Virus record (IMG/VR): IMGVR_UViG_3300007735_000869
Span: 1 to 44,387 of that record
Strand: one strand, 5' to 3'
From: a virus
Length of the DNA stretch: 44,387 nt
Of the stretch, positions 32,153-39,246 are shown in pieces. Numbering within the stretch: the first letter of the stretch is position 1; each line of letters starts with the position of its first letter. The notes beneath the pieces are model-generated. The model searched no databases. It saw only the letters and a list, made by a program, of their open reading frames with translations, and was not told the origin of the DNA. The position numbers and the translations under genes are program-made.

Positions 32153-32431
32153 ATGAATAAAGAAAAAATATCTAAGTCGTTATACCCAAGTAAACAGATG
32201 CCGTACAATTTATGGTGCAAAAAGTTTAAAGTAGGATCACGAGTAGATAAATCTAAGTTGACTAACTTTTATGAGGACGGACAATATGATTACGATAAAT
32301 TTATTAAAATGATAAACAGTTATGGCGAAAACAAAACAGAGCAAAGCGTTTGGAAACAGATCAGCGAGGCATTTCTTGCACTATGTAAAAGGCAAGTGCA
32401 AAAAGCATGGAATAGAATTAGTATTGCGTGA
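32153..32431 (+). CDS. Hypothetical protein, 92 aa
   Basis: The start at 32153 (CAGTTATG) gives MNKEKISKSLYPSK; the frame is open upstream to 32096 but that extension lacks a good start context. Aromatic and basic residues are plentiful (NLWCKKFKV, YEDGQYDYDKF). The last 110 bases overlap the following metallopeptidase in a different frame, which is unusual here. Either both are real or one frame's end is a passenger; the shared region includes this protein's whole C-terminal third. Confidence 0.5.
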   Translation: MNKEKISKSLYPSKQMPYNLWCKKFKVGSRVDKSKLTNFYEDGQYDYDKFIKMINSYGENKTEQSVWKQISEAFLALCKRQVQKAWNRISIA

Positions 32432-32945
32432 AGTAAGTTATTTAAAACTCGATGGTAACATCAAATGCTCAGGATATTTTGATGACGAGGGCGGCACGTT
32501 AGCTGTAGCTATGAAGTCTCCTCTGGCTTTAGAGATTCTCGTACACGAGTTTGCACATTTAACTCAATATGTAGACAACTGCAAAGCTTGGAGAAACTTA
32601 GGCGACAGTCTTGATAAGATGACAAATTGGTTGATAGGCAAAAATATTAAAGATTACGAAAGACACATCAACGTTGCTAGAGACTTAGAAATAGACAATG
32701 AAAAGAGAGCAGTAAAAATTATCAAGCAGTTTGGTTTAGACATCGACATGAGAGATTATATAATGAGAGCAAACAGCTATATCTATTTTTATAACTGGTT
32801 GAAGACCACAAGACGCTGGTCTACTCCTTCAAATTCTCCTTATAAGAACAAAGCCTTGCTAGAAGTTATGCCTAAAACATTCCAGAAGAGTTACAGAACA
32901 ATACCTAAACGTATAGCGAAAGTATTCAAAGAACAAGCAATATAG
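32322..32945 (+). CDS. HExxH metallopeptidase-like protein, 207 aa
   Basis: ALEILVHEFAHLTQYVDN contains the zinc-binding HEFAH (about residues 73-77), and the downstream NVARDLEIDNEKRAV offers an acidic third ligand, as in gluzincin-type peptidases. A zinc-dependent protease or anti-restriction role is possible; substrates are unknown. The start ATGGCG has the CAGTTATG context and lies inside the previous gene. The next gene, one base after the stop, is a second HExxH protein. Confidence 0.75.
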   Translation: MAKTKQSKAFGNRSARHFLHYVKGKCKKHGIELVLREVSYLKLDGNIKCSGYFDDEGGTLAVAMKSPLALEILVHEFAHLTQYVDNCKAWRNLGDSLDKMTNWLIGKNIKDYERHINVARDLEIDNEKRAVKIIKQFGLDIDMRDYIMRANSYIYFYNWLKTTRRWSTPSNSPYKNKALLEVMPKTFQKSYRTIPKRIAKVFKEQAI

Positions 32946-32946
32946 T

Positions 32947-33330
32947 ATGAGAAAGATCACAAGGTTTCACGCAGTAAAAATATTCGAATGGTGTAAAAAG
33001 AGGTACGGTAGAGGCGTGAAGCCGTATCCTATTCTCGAGTTTAGAAAGCCTAACCACTTGAATGGAGAGTATGCTCAAGGCGAATATGATTACGAAGAGG
33101 ATATGATATACGTAAACAGTCAGATGCACGGCAGTTTAGACGAATTAGCTGATACTATAATACACGAGTACGTTCATTATAGGTATCATGCCAAGTCCAC
33201 ATATTACCAGTTGGATAGAGACTACGATCACGACGACCATCCGATGGAGAAGCAAGCAGAATCAATAGCAAACAGAGACAAAAAAAAGTGTGTGCAAGAA
33301 CTAAAAAAGTACTTCCCACAGTTTAATTAA
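32947..33330 (+). CDS. SprT-like HExxH metallopeptidase-like protein, 127 aa
   Basis: ELADTIIHEYVHYRYH carries HEYVH (about residues 74-78), and the later DHPMEKQAESIANRD supplies a possible third ligand Glu. Small size and one domain fit SprT/Spartan-like proteins, which degrade proteins cross-linked to DNA, though the match is only by motif. It directly follows another HExxH protein, so the two may act together. Confidence 0.75.
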   Translation: MRKITRFHAVKIFEWCKKRYGRGVKPYPILEFRKPNHLNGEYAQGEYDYEEDMIYVNSQMHGSLDELADTIIHEYVHYRYHAKSTYYQLDRDYDHDDHPMEKQAESIANRDKKKCVQELKKYFPQFN

Positions 33331-33338
33331 TAATTTAT

Positions 33339-33352
33339 AAACATATTTATTG
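33339..33352 (+). promoter_or_regulatory. Promoter-like ATATTTATTG box
   Basis: AACATATTTATTGT ends seven bases before the ATG at 33359 and matches the identical ATATTTATTGT before 39509. It implies a very short or leaderless transcript. Confidence 0.35.
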
Positions 33353-33358
33353 TCAGGT

Positions 33359-33571
33359 ATGAAAACATATATAGCATTAGACGAGATTGCACAGAAATCT
33401 ATACCTAAAGGAGAGCATCCAATGTTGAGAGTGAATAGTAGAGAAGCTTGGGTAAAACTGGTTTTAGACTTAATAATAAAAGATCAAGTGAAACCAACTG
33501 CTTCGAACATAAAAAAACTCTCTCAGTGTTGGGAAACTCTATTGTATAATCACTATAGCGCATTGAATTAA
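33359..33571 (+). CDS. Hypothetical protein, 70 aa
   Basis: Short helical protein (MKTYIALDEIAQKS..., then REAWVKLVLDLIIKDQ and NIKKLSQCWETLL). The ATG at 33359 is preferred over the weak TTG at 33350 that would add three residues. No motif that gives a function. It ends one base before a holin-like gene. Confidence 0.65.
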   Translation: MKTYIALDEIAQKSIPKGEHPMLRVNSREAWVKLVLDLIIKDQVKPTASNIKKLSQCWETLLYNHYSALN

Positions 33572-33572
33572 C

Positions 33573-33887
33573 ATGACATTATTACAAATCGGCGGAATCA
33601 ACTTTTCTTCTGTTGCTACGCAATACGGAATTTTAGGAATCTTAGCAGTACTACTTGGCTACTTCGCTTGGAATACCTATAGTAAAATATCCAAAAAGAA
33701 TGACGAAGATTACCAGAGACTCTTGAAAAAGAACGAAGAGTTGGAGCAAGAAGTTGCCGATTTGAGAGAGGAAATGATGGCGCTGATAGTAGAAGAGAGA
33801 AACAGGATGGCTGATTTAGTAAAAGCCAATACCGAAGCTCTAACAGAATTACGCAGAACAATAACAGACTACATGCTAAAGAAATAG
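33573..33887 (+). CDS. Membrane-anchored coiled-coil protein, BhlA/UviB holin-like, 104 aa
   Basis: One hydrophobic N-terminal segment (about residues 15-33, YGILGILAVLLGYFAW) followed by a long charged coiled coil (KKNEELEQEVADLREEMMALI ...). This layout is that of BhlA/UviB-type holin-like proteins. As the main lysis cassette is at 2840-4705, this could be an extra holin, an inner-membrane accessory, or unrelated. The gene is compact and follows 33359 directly. Confidence 0.62.
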   Translation: MTLLQIGGINFSSVATQYGILGILAVLLGYFAWNTYSKISKKNDEDYQRLLKKNEELEQEVADLREEMMALIVEERNRMADLVKANTEALTELRRTITDYMLKK

Positions 33888-33889
33888 CT

Positions 33890-34180
33890 ATGAATAAAAC
33901 AGCATCGCTGCTATCTAAGATGGCTGACAAACTATTAAAGTCAGCAGATAAAGCAGATGCTTACGCTCAGTCTCAAGCCAAATACAAAAGAGTAAAGCTT
34001 CTACACGAAGCGATGACTGAGAGATACAAATTCTATATCACACACAAAGAGAAGTTCATATACGCAGATCAAGTCAAAAGCGATATCGAACAAGTAAAGA
34101 AGCTCGAAAAGAAGCTTACGCTTACCCCCATTGAAGACACAGCGTTAAATAGATTATTTGCTAAATATAAGATCGACTGA
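33890..34180 (+). CDS. Hypothetical helical protein, 96 aa
   Basis: A Lys/Ala-rich helical protein (SLLSKMADKLLKSADKADAYAQSQ, read in pieces) with a second helix (QVKSDIEQVKKLEKKL). Probably soluble and coiled. Last gene of the block that starts at 30804; the following 165 bases carry the second long promoter repeat. Confidence 0.68.
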   Translation: MNKTASLLSKMADKLLKSADKADAYAQSQAKYKRVKLLHEAMTERYKFYITHKEKFIYADQVKSDIEQVKKLEKKLTLTPIEDTALNRLFAKYKID

Positions 34181-34221
34181 GTCAATCAGTTATGTATGAT
34201 GATTTTATATATGTGTAACTT

Positions 34222-34300
34222 ATTGGTTCTCCCTGAAGTATTTTTGAAAATAGTCGCTAAATAATTTTTTTGTAAGCAGGAAAGCAGTACTTTTACACTG
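34222..34300 (+). promoter_or_regulatory. Long promoter repeat, copy 2
   Basis: The repeat reads ATTGGTTCTCCCTGAAG, TATTTTTGAAAATAG, CTAAATAATTTTTTT and the box TACTTTTAC (34288-34296), and ends 49 bases before the ATG at 34346. It matches copies 1 and 3 in order and spacing. Just downstream, AGGAGGTGAT (34313-34322) is a near-perfect anti-16S match but lies 23 bases before the ATG. Confidence 0.78.
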
Positions 34301-34345
34301 TTGCCGCCATTCAGGAGGTGATATTAACAAAAAAAATAATAAGTT

Positions 34346-35131
34346 ATGACGAAGTTGAATTACAAAAATGCTGCTCAAGCTAAACGCGAAACTGGACTTT
34401 CTTACATCGGCGCTGTTAACTCAAGTGCTAAGATCCTCAAAAACGAGAAATATAACGAGCTTACATACATTATCTATTTGGCACCCGCCAACATGAGCGG
34501 ATACGAGGTGTGCCCGATGCGTACGGAAGAGTGTACGAATGCATGCCTATTCGGTAGCGGCCAAGTTATCATGGATAAAACGAATCGTATAGTTGAATCG
34601 CGTATCAAGAAGACGCAAATGTTTTTCACTAATCGCGACTACTTCATGTCGTGGGTAATTAAAGAGATCGAACAAGCTAAAGCGAAAGCTGAGAAGAAGG
34701 ATATGAAATTCTCAGTACGTTTAAATGGTACTTCTGATCTTGAGCCAACACTATTCAAACACAATGGCTTAACGCTATTCGAAATATTTCCAGACGTACA
34801 ATTCTACGACTACACTAAAGTGCCTAAGCGTTTCAGACTGTTAGAGAAATATAACAACTACGATCTTACGTTTAGTTATTCTGGACACAACTGGTCTGCG
34901 TGCGAAGAGATACTCGATAACAAATCAGGTCGTGTGGCTGTCGTATTCGAAAAGAGTTTGCCTGAAACTTACAAAGGTTATAAAGTTGTTGACGGCGATG
35001 CATACGATATGAGATACATAGACGAACAAGGCGTGATCGTAGGTCTTAAATTCAAACGCGTAAAGAATAAAGTAGAAAAGACTAACAACGCATTCATCGT
35101 AGCGATAGACGATATTAATAGAAACAAATAA
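34346..35131 (+). CDS. Gp88-like conserved phage protein, 261 aa
   Basis: The N-terminal third contains YEVCPMRTEECTNACLFGSG, with three spaced Cys and a Gly-rich turn, similar to the conserved core of the mycobacteriophage Gp88-type domain. The rest is mixed alpha/beta (SVRLNGTSDLEPTLF, FPDVQFYDYTKVPKRF). Its function is not established. It follows promoter repeat copy 2 and uses many CGT/CGC and GGC codons, unlike the AGA-rich glycan genes, which suggests high expression. Confidence 0.6.
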   Translation: MTKLNYKNAAQAKRETGLSYIGAVNSSAKILKNEKYNELTYIIYLAPANMSGYEVCPMRTEECTNACLFGSGQVIMDKTNRIVESRIKKTQMFFTNRDYFMSWVIKEIEQAKAKAEKKDMKFSVRLNGTSDLEPTLFKHNGLTLFEIFPDVQFYDYTKVPKRFRLLEKYNNYDLTFSYSGHNWSACEEILDNKSGRVAVVFEKSLPETYKGYKVVDGDAYDMRYIDEQGVIVGLKFKRVKNKVEKTNNAFIVAIDDINRNK

Positions 35132-35142
35132 AAAATATAAAA

Positions 35143-35268
35143 ATGAAATTAGAAGACTTAAAATGCTGGGACTTTATGTATTACGTTGGTCACCTCGTAG
35201 ATTTAGACGGAGATGGTTGGGTAGACGAACAAACGGCTTTAGAAATATTAAAAACAATCAATCAATAA
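35143..35268 (+). CDS. Very small protein with EF-hand-like loop, 41 aa
   Basis: The 41 residues include DLDGDGWVDEQTALEIL (about residues 20-36). This has Asp at loop positions 1, 3 and 5, Gly at 6, a hydrophobic residue at 8 and Asp at 9, as in calcium-binding EF-hand or dockerin loops; position 12 is Thr instead of Glu. It begins with the basic-acidic MKLEDLKCWDF. It ends five bases before the next gene and has an A-rich start context. Confidence 0.65.
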   Translation: MKLEDLKCWDFMYYVGHLVDLDGDGWVDEQTALEILKTINQ

Positions 35269-35273
35269 AAGTT

Positions 35274-35780
35274 ATGACAACAAAACAATTTGCAGAATTA
35301 CAACGTCAAGCAGACGTAATCGAAACGCATGATAAAAACATGCAAGTTAACAAAGCAGTAGAGCTATTCGTAGAGACTCTACCATTAGAGTATGTAGACA
35401 TCGATAGAGAGTCTGCAAGATGGCACGATCTGTATTCTAAAGAGTGCGAGCTATTTGGTATCATGAGTAAATTCGAAAAGTCTCAATCAGTTGAGTACAA
35501 GAAACGAATCGCTAAAGAGACTTTCAAGTGGAGAATAGCCAAAGTCAAAGGTTTCTTTTGTTTGAGCGGCGATCACGAGTTCAATGACGAAGGACACGGA
35601 TATATCGATACGCGAATCGAATGGGGCGGCACTAGAGTCGATGTGATCATTTACAGAAAAGTTGATCGTGCGCCAGAGTTTTTCGTAGATCTTTACGACG
35701 GAAATAGAAGCAGAGAATCTAGGATTGCTGCTGAAAGAGACATGGAAGAAAGATTTCACAATTACATTTCAAATCAATAA
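35274..35780 (+). CDS. Hypothetical protein, 168 aa
   Basis: The start at 35274 (AAAGTTATG) is preferred to an upstream in-frame ATG at 35163, which runs through the small gene before it. The protein is charged with a beta-rich centre (GYIDTRIEWGGTRVDVIIYRK). No catalytic motif. Part of the unit behind promoter repeat copy 2. Confidence 0.7.
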   Translation: MTTKQFAELQRQADVIETHDKNMQVNKAVELFVETLPLEYVDIDRESARWHDLYSKECELFGIMSKFEKSQSVEYKKRIAKETFKWRIAKVKGFFCLSGDHEFNDEGHGYIDTRIEWGGTRVDVIIYRKVDRAPEFFVDLYDGNRSRESRIAAERDMEERFHNYISNQ

Positions 35781-35801
35781 ATTTAAAAAAAAACAAAAGT
35801 T

Positions 35802-35912
35802 ATGAAAACATCAGACAAATTAATTACAGCAGCAATCGCAACAGTTATTTGTTCAAGTCTTGTTGCAGTGATAGTTGCACTCGCATGGACGCTTGCAATC
35901 ATTTTCGGTTAA
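35802..35912 (+). CDS. Very small single-pass membrane protein, 36 aa
   Basis: MKTSDKLITAAIATVIC starts a long hydrophobic segment (about residues 8-35). Only 36 residues, it is probably an inner-membrane micro-protein. Start context AAAGTTATG. The function is unknown; small membrane proteins of this kind can modulate host transport or block superinfection. Confidence 0.6.
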   Translation: MKTSDKLITAAIATVICSSLVAVIVALAWTLAIIFG

Positions 35913-35930
35913 TCTAAAAAAATTAAAGTT

Positions 35931-36134
35931 ATGAAATATCAATTCGACATTCAAAACGACAGAGTCAAATTCCTAACCAAAGAATTAACAGACAAAATTA
36001 GTATTGTTGAACAAGACGGCAAATGGACGCGAGTAGAAATTACGATCGAAAACAACATGGATCTTCTTCACGTATTTCATGCTGGTTGCAAAGCTGGTAT
36101 CGACGCAATGATGCCTGATAACTTGAAAAATTAA
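35931..36134 (+). CDS. Hypothetical protein, 67 aa
   Basis: A small alpha/beta protein (KYQFDIQNDRVKFL, ISIVEQDGKWTRVEI, then a helix LLHVFHAGCKAGIDAMM). The start has AAAGTTATG. No family named. An AT-rich spacer with a promoter-like box follows. Confidence 0.68.
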   Translation: MKYQFDIQNDRVKFLTKELTDKISIVEQDGKWTRVEITIENNMDLLHVFHAGCKAGIDAMMPDNLKN

Positions 36135-36159
36135 ACTTTCATTACCTAAAAGATAAGCT

Positions 36160-36198
36160 TTTTTAATTCAAAACAGTTGCATATATTTACTATATAAC
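36160..36198 (+). promoter_or_regulatory. Promoter-like element before the HTH gene
   Basis: CTTTTTTAATTCAAAACAG, then TTGC and TATATTTAC (36182-36190) TATATAAC, 37 bases before the ATG at 36228. It is close to the 3' part of promoter repeat copy 3 (TTTTTTATTTCAAACAG ... TACATTTAC ... TATAAC), but lacks the GTTGGTTCTCCC part. Confidence 0.6.
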
Positions 36199-36227
36199 AA
36201 TTAACAATTAAACAAAAACAACACGTT

Positions 36228-36494
36228 ATGAAAAAAACAAACAGCACACCGAAGAGCAACCGTCCTTCAAGCTACACTAAGTTGACTTACATTCAAAAAG
36301 TTAGTCGTATCAACCGTCGCTTACGCACTGGTGATATTAGTCGTATTGCTGACGAAACTGGTTACTCTACAACTCACGTATCTGACGTAGTTAGTGGTAA
36401 GTACTTCAACGATTCTATCGTTAACAAAGCTTACGATATGACTCGTAGCCGTGTATCGAATGCGGTTAAGTTGAGCAAGTTAGCCAACGCGTAA
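36228..36494 (+). CDS. HTH DNA-binding protein, 88 aa
   Basis: The stretch YIQKVSRINRRLRTGDISRIADETGY, followed by STTHVSDVVSGKY (about residues 22-60), has the helix-turn-helix pattern of small phage regulators, with basic residues on both sides. CGT/CGC is common for Arg (in contrast to AGA in the glycan genes), so it is likely well expressed. Preceded by its own promoter-like box. Could be an early or middle gene regulator. Confidence 0.72.
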   Translation: MKKTNSTPKSNRPSSYTKLTYIQKVSRINRRLRTGDISRIADETGYSTTHVSDVVSGKYFNDSIVNKAYDMTRSRVSNAVKLSKLANA

Positions 36495-36537
36495 TCTCTC
36501 ACTCATTGTCTTTGAAGCAATACTAAAGCTTCACCCA

Positions 36538-36592
36538 AGATCAGTTACTTGTAACGGCTTATCTAAGTCAACACAATAGCTGATCTTTTTTT
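36538..36592 (+). terminator. Terminator-like hairpin with a long loop
   Basis: AGATCAG (36538-36544) pairs with CTGATCT (36580-36586), followed by six more T residues. The loop is 35 bases long, larger than usual, so it may instead be part of a structured RNA that includes inner stems. Confidence 0.6.
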
Positions 36593-36699
36593 ATATGTTT
36601 AAATTCACATGGAAAACAATCGTAATATCCTCACAATATACAGATATACGCCACAATAGAAAGTGCATCGAGAGCTCACCCCGTACTCACCATTCAGCC

Positions 36700-36770
36700 G
36701 AAAGGGGGCCTGCCAATAGGCTAACATAGGGGCCTACCCCAATATGTATCCCATGGGGACCTATCCAACA
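36700..36770 (+). other. G/C-rich element with three GGGG(A)CCT repeats
   Basis: GGGGCCTGCC (36706-36715), GGGGCCTACC (36730-36739) and GGGGACCTATCC (36756-36767) are spaced 24-26 bases apart. GGGGCCTACCCC and CCCATGGGG can fold locally, and TAGGC...GCCTA pairs across the second unit. In an AT-rich genome this composition is exceptional. It may be a small structured RNA, an origin/pac-like site or a protein-binding array; nothing identifies which. Confidence 0.5.
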
Positions 36771-36817
36771 GATTGTCTACCAAAAAGATATATATTCACC
36801 TGAGAAATACATGTAAC

Positions 36818-36905
36818 GCGTTGGTTCTCCCAGAAGTATTTTTGAAAATAGTTGCTTAAATATTTTTTTATTTCAAACAGTCGTCGTACATTTACCCTAT
36901 AACGA
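36818..36905 (+). promoter_or_regulatory. Long promoter repeat, copy 3
   Basis: CGTTGGTTCTCCCAGAAG, TATTTTTGAAAATAG, a run of T, TTTCAAACAG and the box TACATTTAC (36887-36895), then TATAAC; 44 bases lie between the box and the ATG at 36940. Same order and spacing as copies 1 and 2. Confidence 0.78.
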
Positions 36906-36939
36906 TAAACAAGACACTAAAAAACTAAAAAAACATAAT

Positions 36940-37296
36940 ATGAACAAAGTAACAACTTACAACGACGCTATCTGGAACACATCATCTCAAGAGCAAACAG
37001 TCTATTTGAACAAAGCAGCTACAAAGCTTACTGAGAAAGCTTCTAGTGGTACACGCGTAGAGTACGTAGACTTCTTCGGTAAGAAGCAAATCATTGCATG
37101 TCGTACGAACAAGCAGCTTAAAGAAGCGATGCAATTCTTGTCAATGTTGAAACGTGAGTCGGCCACGATCAATCAGATCTGCGCTCAGTACAACGTTAAG
37201 ATGGGTAAATTCCAAAACGTTGGTAAACTAAAGCAAGATCTTAAAGCTTTAGGTCTCACTACGACAGCTGTCAATCGTTTGACAGTTATCAAATAA
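36940..37296 (+). CDS. Hypothetical protein, 118 aa, probably highly expressed
   Basis: The gene sits between promoter repeat copy 3 and a strong terminator, so it is probably transcribed alone. The N-terminal part looks loose. The middle (RVEYVDFFGKKQIIACRTN) is beta-like and the C-terminus is helical (NVGKLKQDLKALGL). Arg codons are mainly CGT/CGC. It has no named domain; single-gene control suggests an abundant early product such as a nucleic-acid-binding protein. Confidence 0.72.
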   Translation: MNKVTTYNDAIWNTSSQEQTVYLNKAATKLTEKASSGTRVEYVDFFGKKQIIACRTNKQLKEAMQFLSMLKRESATINQICAQYNVKMGKFQNVGKLKQDLKALGLTTTAVNRLTVIK

Positions 37297-37299
37297 TTC

Positions 37300-37322
37300 A
37301 AGTGGCTAAATGCCACTTTTTT
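37300..37322 (+). terminator. Rho-independent terminator
   Basis: A 7-bp perfect stem AAGTGGC/GCCACTT with the loop TAAAT, followed by a T run. It starts four bases after the stop codon of the 36940 gene. Confidence 0.88.
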
Positions 37323-37349
37323 CTATCTAATCAAATCTAAATAAAAGTT

Positions 37350-37616
37350 ATGAAAATGGACTACACACACTACGACGAAGACAAACAAATCAACAAGACA
37401 ATTATCAACCCGTACGTTGACATGAACTATAACGATAGATCACAAGAGATTGAAGATGCGTATGCGCCTACGTTAGAAGATATTAAGAACGATCCAGAAT
37501 TTTACGCAGAATTGGTTAACGATCTTATGTTTCATTGGATGCACGGTACGAGAGAAACGCCGCTAATGAATATAGCAAAAGAGAATTACAAAATAGGTAT
37601 TGGTGAATCTAAATAA
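37350..37616 (+). CDS. Hypothetical acidic protein, 88 aa
   Basis: Tyr-, Asp- and Asn-rich (YTHYDEDKQINK, NPYVDMNYNDR), then a helix LEDIKNDPEFYAELVNDLMF. The start has AAAGTTATG. No motif gives a function. Possibly in the unit that runs to 40117. Confidence 0.68.
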   Translation: MKMDYTHYDEDKQINKTIINPYVDMNYNDRSQEIEDAYAPTLEDIKNDPEFYAELVNDLMFHWMHGTRETPLMNIAKENYKIGIGESK

Positions 37617-37639
37617 TTAATCATTTAAAATATAAAATT

Positions 37640-38008
37640 ATGACGTCTTACGAAATTTCAGAAAGAGTAAAGTACATGCAAGAGAGAGGATATTCAAACA
37701 AAGATATCGAATCTTGGGTATTAGCAAACGATAAAAATGGATATTATCGCTATAATAACGAAATGTTGAAAGCACTATGGGAAAAAAATGGCTTCACACA
37801 ACACGAAATTGCAATGATGCTAAATCAATTAAACGAAGGTCCACGTAAAAGTTCTGGATACGATCACGATTATGATGATGGAGATTACGATAATGGTTAT
37901 ACTCATTCGCAACAATCTTACGCAGACAGATCAGACTACGCAAGAGAGTTATACGAAAGCGGTAGAATAGATCGCATACAAATGGCTGAGATGAGAATGG
38001 GAGCTTAA
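37640..38008 (+). CDS. Hypothetical protein, 122 aa
   Basis: A helical N-terminal half (YEISERVKYMQERGYSNKDIESWVLA) is followed by a Tyr/Asp/Gly-rich low-complexity linker (DHDYDDGDYDNGY) and a C-terminal helix (LYESGRIDRIQMAEMRMG). The linker looks disordered. No family recognised. Confidence 0.68.
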   Translation: MTSYEISERVKYMQERGYSNKDIESWVLANDKNGYYRYNNEMLKALWEKNGFTQHEIAMMLNQLNEGPRKSSGYDHDYDDGDYDNGYTHSQQSYADRSDYARELYESGRIDRIQMAEMRMGA

Positions 38009-38034
38009 TTAATCAATCAATAAAAATAAAAGTT

Positions 38035-38238
38035 ATGTATACATACACAAAAAGAGAATTGCAGAATTTAGAAACTATCGAACAATCATGGGACGGAGCC
38101 GAATTGAAGATCGAAGACGGCGAAATTAAAGTGTGGTTGGTACCGCGCGAGAATCGTGGATACGACGGAGATTATCAAGTTGAAACTCAAGATGCCACTG
38201 GCAGATGGATCACTAAAAACTATTATTTCGAACAATAA
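38035..38238 (+). CDS. Hypothetical protein, 67 aa
   Basis: A small beta-rich protein with Trp (AELKIEDGEIKVWLVPRENRG..., TGRWITKNYYFEQ). It may be a small OB- or SH3-like fold. Start context AAAGTTATG. Function not recognised. Confidence 0.66.
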   Translation: MYTYTKRELQNLETIEQSWDGAELKIEDGEIKVWLVPRENRGYDGDYQVETQDATGRWITKNYYFEQ

Positions 38239-38252
38239 AAACTAAACTTATT

Positions 38253-38630
38253 ATGCAACAAGGTTACGATCAAACACTGACAAAACAAATGGCGAGAGAA
38301 ATGGTTGGAGACGGACAGTCACCGAATTTATGGTTCGTTACGTACGGTCCATACGTAGCTGTAAAGGATGGATATGACGATTATAATTTTGAATTGATTG
38401 AAGGCAGAGACCCAAACACAGACACATACACGCAAGGTCCTTTTGCGAGTTACGAAGACGCACTAAAGTGTTACGACGAGATAGAGTTAGACTTCGATTA
38501 CGGTATCGGTCAAGCGTTCATCGAAGACAGACAGTGCGGAGTTGTCACTGAGAAGTGGTTGTACAAGAAAGTAAAAGTATTATACGAACAAGACGAATGC
38601 GACCACTCAAAAATATTCTACAAAAAATAA
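38253..38630 (+). CDS. Hypothetical protein, 125 aa
   Basis: A mixed protein with an aromatic centre (LWFVTYGPYVAVKDGYDDYNF) and acidic turns (CYDEIELDFDYGIG). Soluble, no recognisable motif. Fourteen bases separate it from the upstream gene. It ends 23 bases before the DUF3846-like gene. Confidence 0.68.
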   Translation: MQQGYDQTLTKQMAREMVGDGQSPNLWFVTYGPYVAVKDGYDDYNFELIEGRDPNTDTYTQGPFASYEDALKCYDEIELDFDYGIGQAFIEDRQCGVVTEKWLYKKVKVLYEQDECDHSKIFYKK

Positions 38631-38653
38631 TTAATCAAAAAAAAATAAAAATT

Positions 38654-39013
38654 ATGAAAGCATTACTGATCGATTCAAAAAATCGAATGATCACTAAAAT
38701 TGAAATCGGTGAACACTTTACTGAAATTTCTAAAGCAATAGGTTGCGAAGTATTCGCAGCGCCTCACATCATGCAAAACAACGACACATTGTACTGCGAC
38801 GACGAAGGTCTACTTAAAGATCCACAACATTTCTTCCTACTCGATAGTTATCCGCAACCAATTGCAGGAAATGGTTTAATTTTGGGCTGCGACGACGAAG
38901 GAGAAAGCGTAGACGTTAGCATGAGCCTAATCGAATTATCAAACAAAGTTACGTTCATGGACATTAACGAAGCCTACAACTGGTCTTTAAAACAATCTTA
39001 TCAATTCAATTAA
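38654..39013 (+). CDS. DUF3846-like protein, 119 aa
   Basis: The start at 38654 gives MKALLIDSKNRMI; a longer in-frame start at 38555 overlaps the previous gene. The pattern TLYCDDEGLLKD..., PIAGNGLILGCDDEGESVDV resembles DUF3846, small phage or plasmid proteins with a 'DDEGLL...N...IAG...G.DDEG' core and unknown role. Confidence 0.65.
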   Translation: MKALLIDSKNRMITKIEIGEHFTEISKAIGCEVFAAPHIMQNNDTLYCDDEGLLKDPQHFFLLDSYPQPIAGNGLILGCDDEGESVDVSMSLIELSNKVTFMDINEAYNWSLKQSYQFN

Positions 39014-39024
39014 AAATAAAGTAT

Positions 39025-39246
39025 ATGCAAGAAAATTTAACAAAAGCAGAAAAAGACTTCTGCTTCTACAAATCAGGAAACGCTGGTGGATTCATGACTC
39101 GTTTGATCGACACAATATTCTCAGCTGACGACAACAACAGAGCGAAGCTCGCTCAAGGATTTCCAGAACTCGTTGAAGTAGTCAATCGCTACAACAGAGA
39201 ACGAGGTTATTGGGAAGACCTTCAAAAAAGATTCGCAAACTATTAA
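39025..39246 (+). CDS. Conserved small phage-type protein, 73 aa
   Basis: The core FCFYKSGNAGGFMTRLID, then AKLAQGFPELVEVVNRY, is a pattern I recognise from small conserved proteins in large phages, without known function. No membrane segment. It is 11 bases from the upstream gene. Confidence 0.65.
   Translation: MQENLTKAEKDFCFYKSGNAGGFMTRLIDTIFSADDNNRAKLAQGFPELVEVVNRYNRERGYWEDLQKRFANY

Larger units (their letters stand above)
36495..36939 (+). other. 445-bp gene-free region
   Basis: No open frame of useful length or codon style is present. It contains, in order, a hairpin TGAAGC/GCTTCA (36513-36533), a terminator-like hairpin (36538-36592), an A/T-rich spacer, a G/C-rich repeated element (36700-36770), and promoter repeat copy 3. 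It therefore looks like a regulatory or structured-RNA region between two transcription units. Confidence 0.6.
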
